Assembly: GCA_017632095.1 (NCBI GenBank)
Contig: JAGBSA010000135.1
Location: 1 to 20,307 of the forward strand
DNA: 20,307 bases
From: Bacteroidales bacterium
GTDB lineage: Bacteria > Bacteroidota > Bacteroidia > Bacteroidales > P3
Direction of reading: 5' to 3'
Below the pieces are notes generated by a model. The model had not been told where the DNA came from. It saw only the letters and a list, made by a program, of their open reading frames with translations, and did no database searches. Numbering within the stretch: position 1 is the first letter of the stretch; every line of letters starts with the position of its first letter. The position numbers and the translations under genes were made by a program. Of this stretch, positions 1 through 7,855 are shown piece by piece.

Positions 1-149
1 CCTGAACCGCTGATTATTTTTGTGCCATCGGGACTATATGCTACGGAATTGACACTATATTTATGTCCATTCAAGGTTTTAAGACATTTAAACTTACTTA
101 CATCTTGTGCAATCAAACTAAAAATCTTTATTTTATTCATTTTCAACAT
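1..149 (-). CDS. WD40-repeat protein, N-terminal fragment (runs off left edge)
   Basis: Reading leftward from an ATG at 149, an open frame continues to the window edge. After about 20 residues it enters a WD40-type repeat: residues reading LNGHKYSVNSVAYSPDGTKI followed by ISGS, the usual GH...V.SVA.SPDG..I.SGS pattern of a beta-propeller blade. There is no signal peptide, so a cytoplasmic protein is likely. WD40 propellers are interaction scaffolds; with only about 50 residues visible, no partner or enzymatic domain can be inferred. A second in-frame ATG at 140 is an alternative start. A good promoter lies just upstream (178-208, minus strand), giving a short leader. Confidence 0.75.
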   Translation of the reverse strand, partial: MLKMNKIKIFSLIAQDVSKFKCLKTLNGHKYSVNSVAYSPDGTKIISGS

Positions 150-177
150 CCTTTTTAAAAGGAAAATAAATTGCACA

Positions 178-227
178 CAAAGGTATAAAACTTTCATAAA
201 CCGACAAAATAATCTCTCGCAAAGTTC
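178..227 (-). promoter_or_regulatory. Promoter of the WD40 gene; copy 1 of a dispersed 50-bp promoter element
   Basis: On the minus strand TTTG (208-205) and TACCTTTG (185-178) are separated by 19 nt, a perfect Bacteroidota -33/-7 pair. The 50 bp from 227 down to 178 match 11049-11098 at 43 of 50 positions without gaps, including 22 identical bases (217-196) that cover the -33 box. Just upstream, CGCAAAGT occurs three times (218-225, 227-234, 235-242). Confidence 0.75.
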
Positions 228-256
228 GCAAAGTCGCAAAGTAAGTTATGCAATGT

Positions 257-361
257 GTTTCCCTTTGTGAAACAATGTGTTTCTCTTACTGAAACAATGT
301 GTTTCTCTTCGTGAAACAAACTGTTTCTCCTTATGAAACACATAGTATCAGTAAGCGAAAA
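257..361. repeat. Palindromic array A, 22-bp period, GTTTC/GAAAC arms
   Basis: Units begin at 257, 279, 301, 323 and 345, exactly 22 bp apart. Each of the first four is GTTTC, 7 variable nt, GAAAC; the 7-mers are CCTTTGT, TCTTACT, TCTTCGT and TCCTTAT. Spacers are AATGT, AATGT and AAACT, so the array can also be read as 15-nt palindromes (GAAACAATGTGTTTC, a 6-3-6 hairpin) separated by 7-nt spacers. The fifth unit is degenerate (GTATC, AGTAAGC, GAAAA). A half site GTTTC-CCTTACT lies out of register at 387-398. No coding frame accounts for it. Confidence 0.9.
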
Positions 362-442
362 ATTTTTGATAATAAGTTCGGAGATTGTTTCCCTTACTTT
401 GGCAGTCTGTAATCGGCGTTTGGCAAATTTCAAACTGCGTCA

Positions 443-477
443 GCCGAAAGCCAACAGCCAATAGCCAACAGCCAAAG
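443..477. repeat. Tandem heptamer repeat, consensus GCCAACA
   Basis: Five consecutive heptamers: GCCGAAA, GCCAACA, GCCAATA, GCCAACA, GCCAAAG. They sit 10 bp beyond the luxE-like stop codon, between that gene and array A. Together with 150-442 this completes the left intergenic region; apart from the promoter and repeats I see nothing else in it. Confidence 0.8.
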
Positions 478-486
478 TAAAATTTA

Positions 487-1470
487 CTATTCGTACATAA
501 GGTTACAGCCTTTAATGACGCTGTTGTCGGCTCTGCCAAGCACCTCAAAACTTCCGTCAGTGTTGATTCTGCCCAAGTCTTCCGTTGCTATGAAACTGCA
601 AGAGTCTATGTTTGCAAGGTCGATTATGTTGATAATGCCGCTCTTGCCTTGTTTGCATTCGCTGAAAGGGTCGTTGGTTTCTTTTATGCTTACTTTCAGC
701 CAAGGCGGACATCGAAACGAACCGTCCGAAACAGCATACGCTTGAGAGAAAAGCTCGCACATTCCGTATTCGGAGGCGATTGAATCGGTGCCAAAGGCGT
801 TGCAAAGTATGGAATGCAACTCTCGTTTCGAAATCTCTTTGCGTCTGCCTTTCATTCCGCCGGTTTCGAACACCGTGGTGTGCTTTAGGTTGAAGCGATG
901 CTTTTCTGCCAAATCCAAAAGTGCGTATGAGACTCCGAAAAGTATGGTTGGGATTTGTTCGTTCTCGTTTTTGTGTAGCAGTGATGCCACTTTGTCTATG
1001 TCATAAGGATAAAAGCCCGAATCTTTTTGACGACTTGATTTCACAAGGTGGTCTATCATGTAAATCAAAGAAGAGTTCGCTTGCTCTTGATAGTTAGGCA
1101 GTATGGCTATAAAGCAGTATTGCTCCACGTTTCCGAAGAATCTCTCGAAGCAAAGGCTGAAACTGCGTTCGTAAGTGCTGTAATCTCTTATCCAATGCCT
1201 GCTGCGGATTGATGAGGCTGTGCCCGAACTCATAAAAAAGCCCTTTGGCTCTTCGGAAAAGGAGACTACCTTGTGCGTTCTGAAGAAAGAAATCGGCAGA
1301 AAGGGTATTTGTTCTATGTTTGTTGTGTTTTGAGGGTTTCGTCCCAGCAATTCACACCATTGTTTGTAGGTTTGGTTAGAGTGGTATTGGTGTGCGAATA
1401 TCTCCAAACTTAGTTCTCGAAAATCATTTTCCGATTCGATTGCAAATATTCTTTCTTTGAGTTTGTTCAT
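487..1470 (-). CDS. LuxE/PaaK-family acyl-protein synthetase (acyltransferase)
   Basis: A 327-residue protein resembling LuxE, the acyl-protein synthetase of the bacterial fatty acid reductase complex, which activates a fatty acid with ATP and carries it as an acyl-enzyme. Visible family features are the early IPFLPISFFRTHKV segment, the serine/glycine-rich FFMSSGTASS loop (ANL-like nucleotide-binding loop), a central ETGGMKGRR motif, the SEYGMCELFSQAY segment, and a C-terminal ATEDLGRI...LGRADNS hinge like that of adenylate-forming enzymes. There is no signal peptide. No luxC or luxD partner or acyl carrier protein lies alongside, so the luminescence role does not apply; acylation of a carrier or glycan intermediate is possible but unproven. 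The ATG at 1470 sits about 25 nt from a TACGTTTG -7 box. Confidence 0.8.
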   Translation of the reverse strand: MNKLKERIFAIESENDFRELSLEIFAHQYHSNQTYKQWCELLGRNPQNTTNIEQIPFLPISFFRTHKVVSFSEEPKGFFMSSGTASSIRSRHWIRDYSTYERSFSLCFERFFGNVEQYCFIAILPNYQEQANSSLIYMIDHLVKSSRQKDSGFYPYDIDKVASLLHKNENEQIPTILFGVSYALLDLAEKHRFNLKHTTVFETGGMKGRRKEISKRELHSILCNAFGTDSIASEYGMCELFSQAYAVSDGSFRCPPWLKVSIKETNDPFSECKQGKSGIINIIDLANIDSCSFIATEDLGRINTDGSFEVLGRADNSVIKGCNLMYE

Positions 1471-1487
1471 TCTTCTATTATTTGTTG

Positions 1488-1503
1488 TAATTTTGCAAAC
1501 GTA
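1488..1503. promoter_or_regulatory. Abutting divergent -7 boxes (luxE-like gene / mrdA)
   Basis: TAATTTTG (1488-1495, plus strand) is immediately followed by CAAACGTA (1496-1503), which is TACGTTTG on the minus strand. Both match TAnnTTTG. For the leftward promoter an ATTG lies 19 nt upstream (1526-1523). For the rightward promoter the nearest TTTG (1462-1465) is 22 nt away, slightly long. The two -7 boxes form a 16-bp near-palindrome. Confidence 0.6.
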
Positions 1504-1543
1504 TGAAAATAATTCGAAATATCAATACTTTGAAAGCCTGAAA

Positions 1544-3400
1544 ATGAGAAACCCCTTATCGTCTCGACGTTATGTAGTCATCGGAATATTTGTTGTAGTC
1601 GGCTTTATATATCTTTTGAGGCTCGCTTACTTGCAGATTTTTGACGATACATACGCAGAACTCGCCAATCGAAATGCTTTACGTTATGTTACGCAGTATC
1701 CTTCTCGGGGTTTGATTTACGATAGGAACGGAAAGTTGCTCGTTTACAACGAAGCGGTTTACGATCTTATGGTTATACCGCGTCAGGTGAAGAATATAGA
1801 TACTTTGGAATTTTGTAACCTGCTGAAGATTACGAAGGAAGATTTTATTAAAAAGATGGAAAAGGCGAGGGCTTATTCGACTTACAGCCCCTCAATCTTC
1901 GAGAAACAAATCAGCAAGGAAGATTTCGCACCGATTCAAGAGAAGATATATCAATATGATGGCTTTTACGCTCAGTCGCGTACCTTAAGGTATTATCCGG
2001 AGGCTGTTGCGTGTCACGTTTTGGGCTACATAGGCGAGGTGAACGAAGAGATGATTGCCAAAAATCCGTATTACAAAAAGGGAGACTACATAGGAATGAG
2101 CGGATTGGAGAAGTCGTATGAAGAAATCTTGAGAGGAAGAAAGGGAAGCAAGATTACCTTGGTCGATGTTCACAATAGAGAGAAAGGTTCCTTTAAGGAC
2201 GGGATATATGATACCGCTGCAATTTCGGGAAAGAACCTTTACAGCACAATAGATATTGAGTTGCAAAAGTATGCCGAAGCTTTGATGAAAAATAAAAGGG
2301 GTTGCATTGTTGCAATCGAGCCTTCGACCGGAGAGGTGCTTTGTTTTGTTTCCGCACCTTACTATGACCCGAATCTGTTGGTTGGAAGGGTGAGAGGGAA
2401 AAACTACAAGGCTTTGGCAGAAGATATTTCCAAGCCTTTGTTCAACAGAGTGCTGATGGCGGAATATCCTCCGGGAAGTATTTTCAAAATAGCTCAGGCT
2501 TTGATTGCTTTGGATATGGGAGTAATTCTTCCGAATAGCGGTTTTGTTTGCGATAAGAGTTTGGTCGGTTGCCACGGTCATCCGTCTGCAACAAATGTTC
2601 GCGATGCCATAAAGATGTCTTGCAATCCGTATTTCTACAGAGTGTTTCAACGAGTGGTGCAACAAACGAATCCGAAAACAGGAAAGATAGACAGCAAGTA
2701 TGGTTTGATGCTTTGGAATGAGGCTGCAAAACGTATGGGTTTTGGTACGCGTTTGGATATTGACCTTCCGAATGTTAGGAAAGGCTATATCCCTGATACG
2801 ACTTTTTACAATAAATGGTATCCTTCTGGTTGGAATTTTCATACTATTTATTCCAATTCGATAGGTCAAGGAGAGGTTGGCGTGAATCCTTTGCAGATGG
2901 CAAACTTTGCTGCTTTGGTGGCAAACAGAGGCTGGTATATCACTCCGCATCTTGTTCGCAGTTATGGCGATGAAAAACAGAAAGAGAAATTCGTAAAGTA
3001 TAGCCAAAAGAATTACAGTTTCATCGCTTCATCTTACTGGGATTTGGCTGTGGAAGGAATGTGGGGCGTTGTGCATGAGGCTGGCGGTACTGCAAGACGT
3101 GCAATGATTGATGATATTGCGGTGTGTGGGAAAACCGGAACGGCAGAAAATATTGGCGAAGACCACTCTGTGTTTATCAGTTTCGCACCTAAGACCAATC
3201 CAAAGATTGCTGTGGCGGTGTATATAGAAAATGCAAGAGGCGGTGGTGGTACTTGGGCAGCTCCGATTGCAAGTTTGGTGATTGAAAAGTATATAAAGGG
3301 TGAGGTAGAACGCAAAGAGATGGAGCAGATGTATATGGAGACAAATCCATGTCAGCCTTTGCCGTTGGTTAGAAAAGTAAAGCCCAAAAAGAAACGTTAA
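1544..3400 (+). CDS. mrdA: Penicillin-binding protein 2, elongation transpeptidase
   Basis: A 618-residue class B PBP that cross-links peptidoglycan during cell elongation, working with the SEDS glycosyltransferase encoded next to it. Residues about 10-30 form one membrane anchor; the pedestal/dimerisation region begins with the conserved PSRGLIYDRNG segment. Transpeptidase motifs are in order: SIFK (catalytic Ser312, Lys315), SCN (359-361) and KTG (530-532), with the PBP2-typical NSIGQGE segment between the last two. The frame opens further upstream at 1457, but that would overlap the divergent gene and put the promoter inside the gene; ATG 1544 gives the usual family length and a normal N-terminus. 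The C-terminus ends in a lysine-rich tail. rodA follows after 32 bp. The mreBCD genes usually upstream in Bacteroidota are absent; a luxE-like gene is there instead. Confidence 0.95.
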   Translation: MRNPLSSRRYVVIGIFVVVGFIYLLRLAYLQIFDDTYAELANRNALRYVTQYPSRGLIYDRNGKLLVYNEAVYDLMVIPRQVKNIDTLEFCNLLKITKEDFIKKMEKARAYSTYSPSIFEKQISKEDFAPIQEKIYQYDGFYAQSRTLRYYPEAVACHVLGYIGEVNEEMIAKNPYYKKGDYIGMSGLEKSYEEILRGRKGSKITLVDVHNREKGSFKDGIYDTAAISGKNLYSTIDIELQKYAEALMKNKRGCIVAIEPSTGEVLCFVSAPYYDPNLLVGRVRGKNYKALAEDISKPLFNRVLMAEYPPGSIFKIAQALIALDMGVILPNSGFVCDKSLVGCHGHPSATNVRDAIKMSCNPYFYRVFQRVVQQTNPKTGKIDSKYGLMLWNEAAKRMGFGTRLDIDLPNVRKGYIPDTTFYNKWYPSGWNFHTIYSNSIGQGEVGVNPLQMANFAALVANRGWYITPHLVRSYGDEKQKEKFVKYSQKNYSFIASSYWDLAVEGMWGVVHEAGGTARRAMIDDIAVCGKTGTAENIGEDHSVFISFAPKTNPKIAVAVYIENARGGGGTWAAPIASLVIEKYIKGEVERKEMEQMYMETNPCQPLPLVRKVKPKKKR

Positions 3401-3432
3401 TTTGTTTTTTGTAAGCAAAGATTTGAGGAATC

Positions 3433-4701
3433 ATGGATAGGAGAAACAAAAATATTGTAAAGAATCTTGATTGGGGAGTTATTATCATATATCTCGTATT
3501 GGTGCTTTTCGGTTGGTTAAACATCTATGCAGCGGTTTATGATGGCGAACACAGCAGTATGTTCGACTTTAGCTGTAGGTATGGTAAGCAGATAATTTGG
3601 ATAGGAGCCTCTTTGTTGATTGCTTTGTTCGTTATAATACTCGATCCTAAGTTTTTTACGCAGGGTTCCTTCTTTATATATGTCGCATTTTTAGCTATGC
3701 TGGTTGTAGTCTTGGTGATAGGTGCTGAAACCAAAGGAGCAAAATCATGGCTTGGCATAGGGGACTTTGGTATTCAGCCTTCGGAGTTTGCTAAGGCAGC
3801 AACTGCTTTGGCTCTTGCAAGGTTGCTCTCTTCTATTGATGCGGATTTCAAACAGTTGAAAACGAAAATAGCGGCTATAACCATAATTGCAATTCCTATG
3901 TTGCTGGTTTTGTTGCAGAATGACACGGGTTCGGCTTTAGTCTTTTGTAGTTTCATTTTTGTATTGTTTAGAGAGGGTTTGTCGAGCAGTGTTTTGATAT
4001 TCGGCTTTGTTTGTATAGTCTTGTTTATTCTTGCTTTGCTAATAAACAAGTATATTTTGATAGGCATATTACTTGTTGTGTGTATTGCCTTGTGGTTGAT
4101 TATAAAACGTATTTCTCATAGGACTAAGATATGGCTTTTCTTAGCTTGCTTCTTAGTTTCTTCTGCGTTTGTGTTTGTAGTGGATATTGTTTTTGAAAAC
4201 GTATTGGAGCCTCACCAAAAGGATAGAATAGAGGTTTTGTTAGGCAAGAAAGAAGACTTGAAAGGCGTTGGATATAATGTTAATCAAAGTAAGATAGCAA
4301 TAGGAAGTGGTGGCTTTGTAGGTAAAGGCTTTCTTAATGGAACTCAAACGAAGTTTAATTTTGTTCCGGAGCAGGATACGGATTTTATATTCTGCACTAT
4401 TGGCGAAGAATGGGGCTTTTTAGGTAGTTCGCTTACTATTTTGCTGTATTTGATATTATGTATAAGGCTTGTCAAGATGGCGGAACGACAAAGGAGTAAG
4501 TTCGCTCGAATTTACGGATACAGCGTTGCAAGCATTATATTCTTCCATTTCTTTGTCAATATCGGTATGACGATAGGATTATTGCCTGTTATCGGAATTC
4601 CATTGCCGTTTTTGAGTTATGGCGGTTCTTCGCTTTGGGCATTTACTTTGCTGTTGTTTATCTTTATAAGGCAAGATGCGTCGAGGTTAGAGTTGATTTA
4701 A
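3433..4701 (+). CDS. rodA: Rod shape-determining protein RodA (SEDS glycosyltransferase)
   Basis: A 422-residue polytopic inner-membrane protein of the FtsW/RodA/SpoVE family, which polymerises lipid II into glycan strands and pairs with PBP2. Visible signatures: NDTGSALVF near residue 163, PEQDTDFIF, whose aspartate at residue 317 lies in the family's conserved acidic extracytoplasmic region, GEEWGFLG, and the C-terminal PLPFLSYGGSS. About ten hydrophobic segments are evident. The gene is only 32 bp after mrdA, so co-transcription and a joint elongasome role are expected. It ends at a bidirectional hairpin terminator. Confidence 0.95.
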   Translation: MDRRNKNIVKNLDWGVIIIYLVLVLFGWLNIYAAVYDGEHSSMFDFSCRYGKQIIWIGASLLIALFVIILDPKFFTQGSFFIYVAFLAMLVVVLVIGAETKGAKSWLGIGDFGIQPSEFAKAATALALARLLSSIDADFKQLKTKIAAITIIAIPMLLVLLQNDTGSALVFCSFIFVLFREGLSSSVLIFGFVCIVLFILALLINKYILIGILLVVCIALWLIIKRISHRTKIWLFLACFLVSSAFVFVVDIVFENVLEPHQKDRIEVLLGKKEDLKGVGYNVNQSKIAIGSGGFVGKGFLNGTQTKFNFVPEQDTDFIFCTIGEEWGFLGSSLTILLYLILCIRLVKMAERQRSKFARIYGYSVASIIFFHFFVNIGMTIGLLPVIGIPLPFLSYGGSSLWAFTLLLFIFIRQDASRLELI

Positions 4702-4713
4702 GAATTGAAAAAT

Positions 4714-4750
4714 AAAATAAGGATATACCCAAAAGGCATATCCTTATTTT
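4714..4750. terminator. Bidirectional terminator between rodA and the desulfidase gene
   Basis: Perfect 13-bp inverted repeat, AAAATAAGGATAT (4714-4726) and ATATCCTTATTTT (4738-4750), with an 11-nt loop holding a possible CC/GG extension. A-rich and T-rich flanks let it serve both converging genes. Confidence 0.85.
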
Positions 4751-4784
4751 GTAATTATCGTTTTACTGTCTTAATTTCTAAATC

Positions 4785-6068
4785 TTACTGTTTGCAACTC
4801 TTGTCTAACATTATTTCTAAGACAAGATCGTCCATCTGATCCATACCAAAGCGTCCTATTTTGCCGAGATTTTCTATCGAACGGTCGATGTCTTCTTCCG
4901 CAATGCCGTCTGTCTGATCCACAACCATGTTATTCATTGCCAAAAGTGCAGAATCGAAAGCTGAATTCAAGCCTGTTGAAACTTTAAGGGAACAACTTGG
5001 TTTTGCTCCGTCGCATACCATTCCTGTTATGGTGTTTATCATGTTTCTTATCACATAACAGACTTGCTGTAATCCTCCTCCTTGTAAGTAAACTATTGCA
5101 GTGCCGACGCCGATTGAAGCATTGACAATGCCACATAGTGCAGACAGACGTCCGATTTTGTTTTTGATATAGATGGATACAAGATTTGAAAGAGTCAATG
5201 CTCGTATTGTTTCTTCCTTGCTTTTATTCAAACTCTTGGCATACTCTATTACAGGAATGCTACAAGTAATCCCTTGATTGCCACTGCCGGAATTGCTATA
5301 GACAGGAAGAGTTGCTCCGTCCATTCTTGCATCTGATGCGGCACAAGTGGCAGCGATTATTCTCTTTCTTGTATTTGTGTCTTTGTCTTGTAACAAACAC
5401 TTGCCTATTCTCAAACCATAATCCCCTCTTTGACCTTCTTCGGAAATCTTAGTGTTGATTTTCTCCATTTCACTTATCCATTCGAGGAAAGAGATCTCTG
5501 TTTTGTCTGCATATTCATAGACTTCTCTCAAGCTAAGTGAAGATGCAATGTCGTTAATGCTTGATTTTGTTGGAGCAGATTCTGATTCTGTGAAATCCTT
5601 TTGAAGAATTATCTCGTCGTTTCTTTGTATGTGTACTATATTAAGGTGATTCTTAGCAATGATTACGCGAGATGATGATGTCTTACCATAACATATACAT
5701 TCTATATATAATTTCTCGCTTGTATCTTTGTCTTGTATTGTTATCTTGTGAGAATCCATCCACTGCTTTGCTTCAGATAGATTTTCCTTTGCATTCTCCA
5801 ATACTTGCAATTCCTTAGAGCTTTCACCACATACAACTCCCAATGAAATAGCTATTGGAAGCCCAATCATGCCTGTGCCGGGTATTCCAACGCCCATTGC
5901 ATTCTTTATGATATTCTTTGATAACAGCATTTCGACTCTTTCAACCTCCTCTGCCAAAACCTCTTTTGCTTTTGCTGCAGCTAAGGCTACTGCTACGGGT
6001 TCTGTACAACCAACGGCAAGAACGATGTTTGCCTGCATCAAATCGCGTATTTCGTTTTGTCTTTTCAT
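4785..6068 (-). CDS. L-cysteine desulfidase / serine dehydratase alpha-like enzyme (UPF0597, CyuA/YhaM family)
   Basis: A 427-residue cytoplasmic protein of the UPF0597 family. Characterised members are [4Fe-4S]-dependent lyases that break L-cysteine into pyruvate, ammonia and sulfide. Motifs seen: AVGCTEPVAVALAAAKA at the N-terminus (Cys21), GNQGITCSIPV in the middle, LCGIVNASIG (Cys312), and MVCDGAKPSC (Cys352 and Cys359), so the conserved cysteines expected to hold the cluster are present. It starts only 13 bp after the thioredoxin-fold gene, so the two are probably co-transcribed. A role in cysteine breakdown is likely from family membership; serine as substrate cannot be excluded. Confidence 0.88.
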   Translation of the reverse strand: MKRQNEIRDLMQANIVLAVGCTEPVAVALAAAKAKEVLAEEVERVEMLLSKNIIKNAMGVGIPGTGMIGLPIAISLGVVCGESSKELQVLENAKENLSEAKQWMDSHKITIQDKDTSEKLYIECICYGKTSSSRVIIAKNHLNIVHIQRNDEIILQKDFTESESAPTKSSINDIASSLSLREVYEYADKTEISFLEWISEMEKINTKISEEGQRGDYGLRIGKCLLQDKDTNTRKRIIAATCAASDARMDGATLPVYSNSGSGNQGITCSIPVIEYAKSLNKSKEETIRALTLSNLVSIYIKNKIGRLSALCGIVNASIGVGTAIVYLQGGGLQQVCYVIRNMINTITGMVCDGAKPSCSLKVSTGLNSAFDSALLAMNNMVVDQTDGIAEEDIDRSIENLGKIGRFGMDQMDDLVLEIMLDKSCKQ

Positions 6069-6081
6069 AGAGTAGAAGATT

Positions 6082-6651
6082 TTATTCTGAATATAATTTA
6101 GATAAGACTTGGTCTCGATATTTTTTTACGTATTCTTTAGAGAATGTTTCAAAGTTTGTTTCTTTGTAAAACTCCTCTCCCATAAATACCAAGAAGATTT
6201 CAAACTCCGGAGCTTTGTGATAGCCGGGGCAGATTGTCAAAAGGTTTCCATCAGAGCCTAAAACAGAAAATGAAGGGTAAGAAAGCCTATTGTTAAGCAA
6301 GTAATAAGCTAATTGGTGCGCACTTCCGCGACCGCCTCTTTTGTTTGTGTTTTTGTAAACCTTGCCAATGAAAGTAACATCTTGCGATTGCTCGGCATTA
6401 AACTTCACAGGGTAGAAGTAATGATTGATAAGCTTTGCTATTAACGTGTCTGTAAAAGTATCTTTGTCCATTCTCTTGCACCAACCGCACCAATCGGTGT
6501 AGCAATCTACGAAATACTTTTTCGCATTTGAGCTATCGGCAATAGCTTTTTCTTGAGCCTCTTCTATGGAAAGCCATTTTATTTCTTCCTGTCCTGATAA
6601 CAGCAAACTGAAACTTAACAATAAACTAAGGAAACCAAATTTTAATTTCAT
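6082..6651 (-). CDS. Secreted thioredoxin-fold protein with CGWC active site
   Basis: A 189-residue protein with an N-terminal signal peptide (hydrophobic residues 4-19, likely cleaved before QEEIKW). The active-site motif is WCGWC with Cys55 and Cys58, in the DCYTDWCGWCKRMDKDTF context typical of the DUF255/thioredoxin_7 group. A cis-proline region (YPSFSVLGSDG) and C-terminal helices follow. It likely acts in the periplasm as a thiol-disulfide oxidoreductase; its direction and partner are unknown. It has its own -7 box upstream (TACCTTTG), and the desulfidase gene follows after 13 bp. Confidence 0.85.
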   Translation of the reverse strand: MKLKFGFLSLLLSFSLLLSGQEEIKWLSIEEAQEKAIADSSNAKKYFVDCYTDWCGWCKRMDKDTFTDTLIAKLINHYFYPVKFNAEQSQDVTFIGKVYKNTNKRGGRGSAHQLAYYLLNNRLSYPSFSVLGSDGNLLTICPGYHKAPEFEIFLVFMGEEFYKETNFETFSKEYVKKYRDQVLSKLYSE

Positions 6652-6674
6652 ATAATCAATGTTTTTTGAGTCCG

Positions 6675-6682
6675 CAAAGGTA
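6675..6682 (-). promoter_or_regulatory. -7 box upstream of the thioredoxin-fold gene
   Basis: TACCTTTG on the minus strand, ending 24 nt before the ATG. No TTTG at the right distance upstream, so only the -7 half is supported. Confidence 0.45.
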
Positions 6683-6715
6683 ATCTTTTTTTTAGTTCTA
6701 AGAATAGGTTCGTTT

Positions 6716-7855
6716 CTATTTTAGTTCTGAATCCATTTTCTTTACAGTTGCTCCTTTGAAATAATGTTCTATAACTTGCCAATATTCGTATCCCTCTTCA
6801 CACATCTTGATTGCTCCTTCCTGACTCATGCCTACTCCGTGTCCGTAGCCTTTTCCGTTCAGTTTTACTTCGCCTCCCCATTCTTGAATATCGAAATAGG
6901 TTGATTTAAGCCCGAAATCTTTTCTTATAGTGGTGAGAGGGATTCCCAAGATGTCTTTTTTACGTCCTTCTTGTTGAGAGAAATGCAACAATTCTTGCTT
7001 TACGCTTTCTTCTTTGACGTTTATGCCTTTTGCTTTGAAGTAATTGAACCACGCTTTTTGCTTGATATATTTTTCCCATGTGTAGTTCTTGCAACCGATC
7101 GAGAAACTATCAACCACAGTTCTCAAATAAGGAATATCTTTTCCCCAAACATCTGAGGCATTTGCCGTTTGACCGCCCGAATTTGAGTGAAAAAGAGTCT
7201 CAATCAACTCTCCGTTCTCGTCAACTATGATTTCTCCCCTGCTTTTGTAAGCTCCTTCGGTTACTTCTGCTTGATTGGCTCTTGTCTTGTAAGCTTGGCA
7301 GTGAACGTCATCGCAAAGGTGATAGCCGTCTTTTGAATGCTTGTTCATGTTTCTAAATAAGTAATTCCTACAACAAATAGCCTGCACTTTGAAAAAGTCA
7401 ATGTTCTTTGTAGCTCCCCAAGTCTCCGATTGGACTACTCCTGCTATGTAATTCTCTTGCTCAACTACGTTAATCAATAGAAGATTGCCGTTGCCGTTTA
7501 CAGAAACTTCCAAAGCGTCATCATATCTTCTTTCAGCGATTTCAGGAGCTATGGGTTTCAATCTAAAAAAGGATTTAATGCCTTCAGATTTGAAAGTTAC
7601 CTTTTCGCTATTTGCAAAAACACTATCGTTAATACGAACTTCAACCTTGCCGTTTAATGCAGATAGTTTTACGTTAGACGTTCTTGAAAGCCGAGTAAGA
7701 TTGCCGTCAATCTCTACCGAGTATCTTCCAAAGGAAGGAACAAAACTTGTTTGTTTGATTTTCTGTTGAGAAAATACCCTTACTCTCAATTGTTGTGCAG
7801 ATACAGAAACGCTACACAAGATTATAAAAAATAGAATTAAGCTTATCTTTTTCAT
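6716..7855 (-). CDS. SpoIID/LytB-domain protein (putative peptidoglycan lytic transglycosylase)
   Basis: A 379-residue protein with a signal peptide (MKKISLILFF..., cleavage near SVSAQQ). The SpoIID domain occupies about residues 130-370. It contains the YIAGVVQSE motif with the glutamate that is catalytic in SpoIID, the R-N-Y-L segment, a HSNSGGQTA motif, and the C-terminal GYGHGVGMSQ motif. SpoIID of spore formers cleaves stem-less glycan; non-sporulating Bacteroidota carry relatives whose substrate is not settled. Residues about 20-125 form a beta-rich region with no recognised motif. Its ATG overlaps the lpxB stop (ATGA, 7852-7855), indicating translational coupling. Confidence 0.88.
   Translation of the reverse strand: MKKISLILFFIILCSVSVSAQQLRVRVFSQQKIKQTSFVPSFGRYSVEIDGNLTRLSRTSNVKLSALNGKVEVRINDSVFANSEKVTFKSEGIKSFFRLKPIAPEIAERRYDDALEVSVNGNGNLLLINVVEQENYIAGVVQSETWGATKNIDFFKVQAICCRNYLFRNMNKHSKDGYHLCDDVHCQAYKTRANQAEVTEGAYKSRGEIIVDENGELIETLFHSNSGGQTANASDVWGKDIPYLRTVVDSFSIGCKNYTWEKYIKQKAWFNYFKAKGINVKEESVKQELLHFSQQEGRKKDILGIPLTTIRKDFGLKSTYFDIQEWGGEVKLNGKGYGHGVGMSQEGAIKMCEEGYEYWQVIEHYFKGATVKKMDSELK

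Noticed and set aside
22..270. 82-residue plus-strand frame at the left edge
   Set aside because: Antisense to the WD40 gene and running through its promoter and the start of array A.
1457..1543. Longer N-terminus for mrdA
   Set aside because: It would overlap the divergent gene and include both -7 boxes; ATG 1544 gives the normal length.
1985..3007. 340-residue frame antisense to mrdA
   Set aside because: Lies wholly within a strongly supported PBP2 gene on the other strand; the translation has no recognisable domain.
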